Position numbers and translations under genes: made by a program
NCBI GenBank assembly: GCA_017407885.1
Contig: JAFQVU010000055.1
Location: 1-18,530 of the forward strand
Source: Clostridia bacterium
Lineage (GTDB): Bacteria; Bacillota_A; Clostridia; Oscillospirales; CAG-272
Length of the DNA: 18,530 bases
Direction: 5' to 3'
Shown here: positions 14,842 to 18,530 of the stretch, piece after piece
How the letters are laid out: the number at the start of each line of letters is the position of its first letter
How positions within the stretch are numbered: the stretch's first letter is position 1
Notes under the pieces: model-generated
What the model was told of the DNA's origin: nothing
Database searches by the model: none
What the model saw: only the letters and a program-made list of their open reading frames with translations

Positions 14842-15759
14842 ATGCGCGACAATAAATTTCTGCCGCCTTTAATCGAGAGATGTTTGCCCCAAAACATCAG
14901 TGCAGAGCTTGCTTCGCTTATTGGGGGCGGACGTGTTCGAGCATCAGATATATCCGAGATACGTCTGCGTGCGTGCAGACCGTCAAGCGTGACACATTTG
15001 GGACAGAATATTCCATTAACTGAAAAACTTTCGCCGCAGGAGCTTTCGGAATGTGTGGTAAAGCTCTGCCGCGGCTCGGTGTATGCTCATGCCGATACGA
15101 TACGTGCAGGATATATCCGTGCCCACGGCGGTGTGCGAATCGGTGTGGGCGGTACACTTGCGGCGGACGGGCGCGCAGTTGCGGAGATAAGCTCGCTCAA
15201 TATCCGCATACCGCATATTTTACGCGGTGTGAGTGAACGGTTAATGAAATTTTGCTGGGAGCCGCCGAATATACGCTCGCTTCTCATCTACTCACCTCCC
15301 GGTGTCGGTAAGACCACCGTTCTGCGCGACCTTGCCGCACGACTCGGCGGTGAGCTTTCACGCAGAGTTGCGCTCATTGACACCCGAGGAGAGCTTTATA
15401 TCGAAGAAATGTTCTCGGACACTCTCTGCGATGTATTGATAGGATACCCCCGTGCACTCGGCATCGAAATTGCCACGCGAACCCTCTGCCCCGAAGTATT
15501 AATCTGTGACGAGCTTGGGGATGCCGATGAAGCACGACAGCTTCTCACGGCACAAAATACGGGCGTTCCGATAATAGCAAGCGCACACGCGGCAAGCGTT
15601 ACGGAGCTTCTTGCGCGTCCGAGTATACATTTGCTACATGACGCAGGCGTTTTTTCGGGATACGTCGGGCTCGCACGCGAGACAGTGAACGGGCGCATGG
15701 CTCGCTCTTTTGTTTGCAGTTACGCTCCGCGCGAGGAAGTCTGTGGGTGCTCGGTATGA
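14842..15759 (+). CDS. spoIIIAA: Stage III sporulation protein AA, secretion-type ATPase
   Basis: A 305-residue ATPase similar to those of type II/IV secretion and pilus systems. Walker A is SPPGVGKTTVLRDLA (151-165) and Walker B is VLICDELGDADEA (209-221, with D213/E214). The N-terminal part has the family's SEIRLRACRP and GVRIGVGGTL stretches. It is the motor on the mother-cell side of the SpoIIIA-SpoIIQ channel that maintains forespore transcription after engulfment. AAAGGA lies 9 nt before the ATG. Walker B reads DELGD where most homologues have DEIG; the essential acidic residues are kept. The stop overlaps the spoIIIAB start (ATGA). Confidence 0.96.
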   Translation: MRDNKFLPPLIERCLPQNISAELASLIGGGRVRASDISEIRLRACRPSSVTHLGQNIPLTEKLSPQELSECVVKLCRGSVYAHADTIRAGYIRAHGGVRIGVGGTLAADGRAVAEISSLNIRIPHILRGVSERLMKFCWEPPNIRSLLIYSPPGVGKTTVLRDLAARLGGELSRRVALIDTRGELYIEEMFSDTLCDVLIGYPRALGIEIATRTLCPEVLICDELGDADEARQLLTAQNTGVPIIASAHAASVTELLARPSIHLLHDAGVFSGYVGLARETVNGRMARSFVCSYAPREEVCGCSV

Positions 15760-16238
15760 TAAAATTAATCGGTGCCATTTTTATATTCGCCGCATCTGTT
15801 TCGGTGGGCTTTTCAGCATCGGCGATGTACCGCGTGCGGGCAGAACAGCTCGAAGCCTTCGGCGCGCTTATTACCCATATCGGCGCACAAATAGGCGGAT
15901 TTTTAGCGCCGCTTGACCGAATTTATTGTGATTTCAAGGATGCAAGACTTGAAAAATGCGGTTTTCTTCGAGTATTACGCAGCAGTGGAGCCTCGGCAGC
16001 ACTCGGCGAATGCCGCGAAAGTCTCTTTCTTAACGACGGGGAAATCGGTGAACTTGAAAAATTTTTCAGCTCTCTCGGACGGGGGGATGCAAATGAAGAG
16101 GAACGGCACTGTGCTTATTTTGCAAAGCGGTTTGCCAGATTTTACGAATCCGCACGAAACGAGTCGGCGTCAAAAGGGCGTCTTTTCCGCACCTTCGGAT
16201 TTCTCTCGGGACTCATGCTGGCGGTAATTTTAGTATAA
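15756..16238 (+). CDS. spoIIIAB: Stage III sporulation protein AB
   Basis: A 160-residue protein with an N-terminal membrane helix (MIKLIGAIFIFAASVSVGFS), a mostly helical soluble middle and a C-terminal hydrophobic segment (FGFLSGLMLAVILV). This layout resembles GspF-like assembly components and fits SpoIIIAB (171 residues in Bacillus subtilis). I start at 15756, the ATG overlapping the spoIIIAA stop; an upstream in-frame ATG lies within spoIIIAA and would spoil the N-terminal membrane helix. Position second in the operon is the best evidence. It is followed after 12 nt by spoIIIAC. Confidence 0.92.
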   Translation: MIKLIGAIFIFAASVSVGFSASAMYRVRAEQLEAFGALITHIGAQIGGFLAPLDRIYCDFKDARLEKCGFLRVLRSSGASAALGECRESLFLNDGEIGELEKFFSSLGRGDANEEERHCAYFAKRFARFYESARNESASKGRLFRTFGFLSGLMLAVILV

Positions 16239-16250
16239 CGGAGAACAAAC

Positions 16251-16445
16251 ATGGATGTAAGCTTGATTTTAAAGGTAGCCGGAATCGGACTCACTGTAAG
16301 CATCGCTTATCAGCTTCTCGCAAAGTACGGGCGTGATGAGCAGGCAGTGCTCGTTTCACTTGCCGGAATAATAATCGTGATGCTTATGCTCGTTGACAAG
16401 CTCGGCACGCTGTTTTCGAGTATACGCTCGGTATTCGGGTTTTAG
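16251..16445 (+). CDS. spoIIIAC: Stage III sporulation protein AC
   Basis: A 64-residue protein made of two membrane helices with a short charged link (AKYGRDEQ). It begins MDVSLILKVAGIGLTVSI and matches the small, strongly conserved SpoIIIAC in length (about 68), in the QLLAKYGRDEQA turn and in the VLVSLAGIIIVMLML second helix. GGAG lies 8 nt upstream. It sits in the mother-cell membrane within the SpoIIIA complex, and the next gene follows after 3 nt. Confidence 0.95.
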   Translation: MDVSLILKVAGIGLTVSIAYQLLAKYGRDEQAVLVSLAGIIIVMLMLVDKLGTLFSSIRSVFGF

Positions 16446-16448
16446 GGT

Positions 16449-16829
16449 ATGATAAAATATTGCGGTGCGGCGCTTTGCGCGCTTGCGGCTATTCTCACAC
16501 TTCGTTCGCAAAAAAGCGAATTCGCAGGACTTGTCAGTCTCGCGGCGGCAGCGATACTTCTCGGCGCGGCGGTGATGACCTTTTTGCCTGTATTCGATTT
16601 TATTTCCGACACGGTATCTAATACAGCCTTTTCCGGCTATATGTCAACCCTTGCCAAAGCGCTCGGCATCACGCTCGCAGTACAGCTTTCGGCAGAGGTC
16701 TGCCGTGATGCAGGAGAAACGGCACTCGCTTCAAAGCTTGAGCTTATCGGCAAAGCTGAAATACTTCTACTTTGCCTGCCCCTCATCGGCGAGCTGCTGA
16801 CACTCGCGGCACAGATAATGCAGATATGA
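16449..16829 (+). CDS. spoIIIAD: Stage III sporulation protein AD
   Basis: A 126-residue hydrophobic protein with about four membrane helices. The stretches LRSQKSEFAGLVSLAAAAIL, ITLAVQLSAEVCRDAGETALASKLELIGKAEIL and PLIGELLTLA are characteristic of SpoIIIAD (133 residues in B. subtilis). It is part of the mother-cell-side membrane core of the feeding-tube complex. It begins 3 nt after spoIIIAC and its stop overlaps the spoIIIAE start (ATGA), so expression is tightly coupled. Confidence 0.95.
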   Translation: MIKYCGAALCALAAILTLRSQKSEFAGLVSLAAAAILLGAAVMTFLPVFDFISDTVSNTAFSGYMSTLAKALGITLAVQLSAEVCRDAGETALASKLELIGKAEILLLCLPLIGELLTLAAQIMQI

Positions 16830-17965
16830 AGTTTTTACGTATACTCACTGTAATTGCCCTCGCGGTGTGCTTTATCTTACCGATAAAGGCAGAAGAAACC
16901 ACGGAGATTTCCTCGGAATTATACCAAATAGATGAATTTGACACCGACTCCGTGCTCGATGCACTGCCCGACGAGGTTCGTGCACGACTTCCGAATGGTA
17001 ACCCGTTTGCCCCCGAAGGTTTTTCCGCTGCTTTCAGTGCCGAATATTTTTTCAATCTTATAAAAAACGCACTGTCTGCCGCGCTTTCTCCGGCATTAAA
17101 AAATCTTTCGATGACTCTCGGGCTGATACTTATCGCATCGGCGCTATCCGCGCTTAAAGGAATGCTTCGCTCGGATTCACTCGTATCGCTTTTTGAATTC
17201 ATCTCCGGACTGTGCATAATACTAACGCTCTACACCACCGCGATAAGTCTCGCCGAGACTGTGCACGAATATCTCCAACGCCTGTCGGCAGTTGTGGGCG
17301 CGATGGTCCCCGTGATGATTGCCATAAGTACGGCAGGAGGGAATATCGGTACGGCGGCAGTTTCGGCAAACGGAATGATGCTTGCCCTTGCATTTGTAGA
17401 AATACTCACATCGCAAGTGCTTTTTCCGATACTTCAGCTCTGCTTCGGTCTCGCAGTCGCTTCGGGTATCGGCGGCACATTGAAGCTTGGCGGCATTTCA
17501 AAATTGGTGCGCGGTGTGCTCGTTTGGGTAATTGCGCTTATCTCGGCAATAATCTCGGCGGTAATGACCTTTCAAACATCAATCGCCGCGCGCGCGGACA
17601 GCCTATCCATGCGTGCCATCAAATTCGCAGCATCCAACACAGTCCCCGTTGTCGGCGGAATTGCGAGTGATGCAGTAGGCGCGGTGGCGAGCAGTTTGTC
17701 GCTCATAAAAGGGACTTTCGGATGGGTGGGAGTCATCATTATCGCGGTCATGACGCTTCCGGTGATATTAAATATACTTTTGACACGGCTCGGGGTGAGT
17801 ATATCGGAAACGGCGGCAGATGTTATCGGACTCGACAAAGAAAAATCACTTCTTACGGAAATGTGTGGGTTGCTCGGCTTTTTAGGGGCGGTCTGCGTTA
17901 TTGCCGCACTCATGTTTGTGTACGCTCTCGCACTGTTTGCCAAGAGCGTTCCGGCACTTGTCTAA
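16826..17965 (+). CDS. spoIIIAE: Stage III sporulation protein AE
   Basis: A 379-residue polytopic membrane protein, near the 399 of B. subtilis SpoIIIAE. It has a cleavable signal (MKFLRILTVIALAVCFILPIKA), a segment between the membranes (about 23-85) and about seven membrane helices. Recognisable stretches include AVVGAMVPVMIAISTAGGNIGTA (about 152-174), SGIGGTLKLGGISKLVRGVL (about 213-232), a FQTSIAARADSLSMRAIKFAASNTVPVVGG run (about 251-280) and a Pro/Gly-rich C-terminal helix. I start at 16826, overlapping the spoIIIAD stop, because the signal peptide begins there; an earlier ATG at 16772 is out of context. It resembles an ABC-exporter-like or pore component of the complex. Unusually, 140 nt separate its stop from spoIIIAF. 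Confidence 0.95.
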   Translation: MKFLRILTVIALAVCFILPIKAEETTEISSELYQIDEFDTDSVLDALPDEVRARLPNGNPFAPEGFSAAFSAEYFFNLIKNALSAALSPALKNLSMTLGLILIASALSALKGMLRSDSLVSLFEFISGLCIILTLYTTAISLAETVHEYLQRLSAVVGAMVPVMIAISTAGGNIGTAAVSANGMMLALAFVEILTSQVLFPILQLCFGLAVASGIGGTLKLGGISKLVRGVLVWVIALISAIISAVMTFQTSIAARADSLSMRAIKFAASNTVPVVGGIASDAVGAVASSLSLIKGTFGWVGVIIIAVMTLPVILNILLTRLGVSISETAADVIGLDKEKSLLTEMCGLLGFLGAVCVIAALMFVYALALFAKSVPALV

Positions 17966-17966
17966 C

Positions 17967-18108
17967 GGAGGTATAGCGTGAAAAATAAATTTTTCACGCT
18001 ACGAATTTTTGTCTTTGCCGACTTCGCCGCCAATTTCGCATGCGAAACCGACAAAAATATCGACAAATAAGGAAGTCTTTGCCTTGCAAAGACATGGTAA
18101 ATAAAATG
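17967..18108 (+). promoter_or_regulatory. Structured element between spoIIIAE and spoIIIAF (element copy B)
   Basis: In order: GGAGG (17967-17971); 6 nt; GTG-AAA start of a short frame; a perfect 11-bp hairpin AGCGTGAAAAA (17975-17985), loop TAAA, TTTTTCACGCT (17990-18000); GTCTTTGC (18011-18018); a 9-bp long-range stem ATTTTTGTC (18005-18013) with GACAAAAAT (18050-18058) around the 14-bp palindrome TTTCGCATGCGAAA (18034-18047); TAAGGAA (18068-18074), which includes the short frame's stop; an 8-bp hairpin GTCTTTGC (18075-18082), loop CTT, GCAAAGAC (18086-18093); ATG at 18094 and a second in-frame ATG at 18106. GCAAAGAC could pair with either GTCTTTGC copy. Confidence 0.65.
17978..18070 (+). 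CDS. Possible 30-codon peptide between spoIIIAE and spoIIIAF
   Basis: A frame starts GTG at 17978 with a strong GGAGG exactly 6 nt upstream and ends at TAA 18068-18070, inside the AAGGAA sequence that serves spoIIIAF. The peptide begins MKNKFFTLRIFVFADF (reading GTG as Met), so it has a hydrophobic front part, and ends in a polar tail (ETDKNIDK) with one Cys. It resembles no protein I know. The start region is similar to that of the short frame before proS (MK-NF-T pattern). A good ribosome site favours translation; whether the peptide or only the act of translation matters is unknown. Confidence 0.38.
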   Translation: MKNKFFTLRIFVFADFAANFACETDKNIDK

Positions 18109-18530
18109 TCAGAACTCAAAGGATTCATCATGTCAATAATAGCCGCGGCGGCGGCATCGGCGCTTATCGAGGGGTTTATACCGGACGGAGGAATGAAAAA
18201 ATATGTAAAATATTTAATATCACTCTTTATACTTCTCGTGCTCCTATCCCCGATTAAAAGCCTGCTTGGTATGATACCCGCGCTTGCCTCGGGAGTTGAT
18301 TTCTCGTATGATAGCATCGAAGCGTTTTCGCATGCAAATTCGGTGGTCGCCATGCATATCGAGGAGGCGCTCTGCGATAAATTTTCCCTCGACGGCGAAA
18401 ACATTTCCGTGAAATACAACGGGGAAGTAATAACCGTGGAAGCAAAAAAAAGAATCGGACTGATAGAGAGTGACTTTAAAGCATACATAGCCAACAATTT
18501 CGGCGTTGAAGCGGAGGTGAGCTTTTATGA
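18106..18530 (+). CDS. spoIIIAF: Stage III sporulation protein AF, 3' truncated by window edge
   Basis: About 141 residues are present before the window ends in the middle of a codon. Two membrane helices (MSELKGFIMSIIAAAAASALIEG and VKYLISLFILLVLLSPI) flank the conserved PDGGMKKYVK loop, then a soluble domain begins that in SpoIIIAF lies on one face of the membrane and has a ring-building-like fold. The start at 18106 gives MSELKGF, like the MSFL... start of the B. subtilis protein; an in-frame ATG at 18094, at the foot of a hairpin, would add MVNK. The gene is set off from spoIIIAE by 140 nt of structured DNA, whereas the other spoIIIA genes overlap or lie within 12 nt. spoIIIAG and AH are expected just beyond the window. 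Confidence 0.92.
   Translation, partial: MSELKGFIMSIIAAAAASALIEGFIPDGGMKKYVKYLISLFILLVLLSPIKSLLGMIPALASGVDFSYDSIEAFSHANSVVAMHIEEALCDKFSLDGENISVKYNGEVITVEAKKRIGLIESDFKAYIANNFGVEAEVSFY

Noticed and set aside
17994..18497. A 167-codon minus-strand frame antisense to spoIIIAF and the structured element
   Set aside because: The opposite strand encodes clear SpoIIIAF sequence, and the antisense product looks like no protein.

Overview
This 18.5-kb window comes from a spore-forming member of the Bacillota, most likely class Clostridia. The evidence is a spoIIIAA-AB-AC-AD-AE-AF cluster at the right end, a SleB/CwlJ-type cell wall hydrolase just before it, sigma-A-type promoters, strong AGGAGG ribosome binding sites, AT-rich gaps between genes of about 50% GC, and an archaeal/eukaryotic-type prolyl-tRNA synthetase such as many Clostridia carry. 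There are no phage genes, transposases, CRISPR arrays, rRNAs or tRNAs. The gene content is largely core chromosome.

Layout: (1) 1-794, minus strand: 3'-truncated CPBP-family membrane protease. (2) 967-2995, plus: a class I SAM methyltransferase overlapping a membrane-anchored YdcF/DUF218 protein, ending at a two-way terminator shared with the converging gene. (3) 3055-7149, minus: a large secreted, membrane-anchored DUF5722-like protein with a glycoside-hydrolase-like barrel, and upstream of it an M20 amidohydrolase with a perfect consensus promoter. (4) 7321-7662, minus: rplS with a structured leader. (5) 7971-12135, plus: a probable operon of a small basic membrane protein, rsuA, tex and a ComEC-like metallo-beta-lactamase protein. 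(6) 12168-13763: proS under its own perfect promoter with an unusual leader. (7) 13772-14704: a cre-like palindrome, a promoter overlapping a terminator hairpin, and the SleB/CwlJ-like hydrolase. (8) 14842 to the window end: the spoIIIA operon, which encodes the mother-cell side of the engulfed-forespore channel.

The most unusual signal is a pair of look-alike leader elements, one before proS (about 12217-12326) and one wedged between spoIIIAE and spoIIIAF (about 17967-18108). Each has, in the same order: a Shine-Dalgarno sequence 6 nt before an NTG-AAA short ORF; a perfect 10-11 bp hairpin with loop TAAA whose left arm contains that start codon; an early copy of the left arm of the last hairpin; an AAGGAA sequence near the end of the short ORF; an 8-bp hairpin immediately after AAGGAA; and an ATG at the foot of that hairpin, followed 12 nt later by a second in-frame ATG that looks like the native start. 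Stem sequences differ between the copies while pairing is kept. This suggests either a repeated cis-regulatory RNA/leader-peptide module or a small dispersed repeat that supplies translation signals. I do not recognise it as a named family.

The functional themes are translation (rplS, rsuA, proS, and tex with its S1 domain) and sporulation/cell envelope (spoIIIA, SleB-like hydrolase, CPBP protease, YdcF, DUF5722-like protein). Everything here was read by eye; no database search was run.
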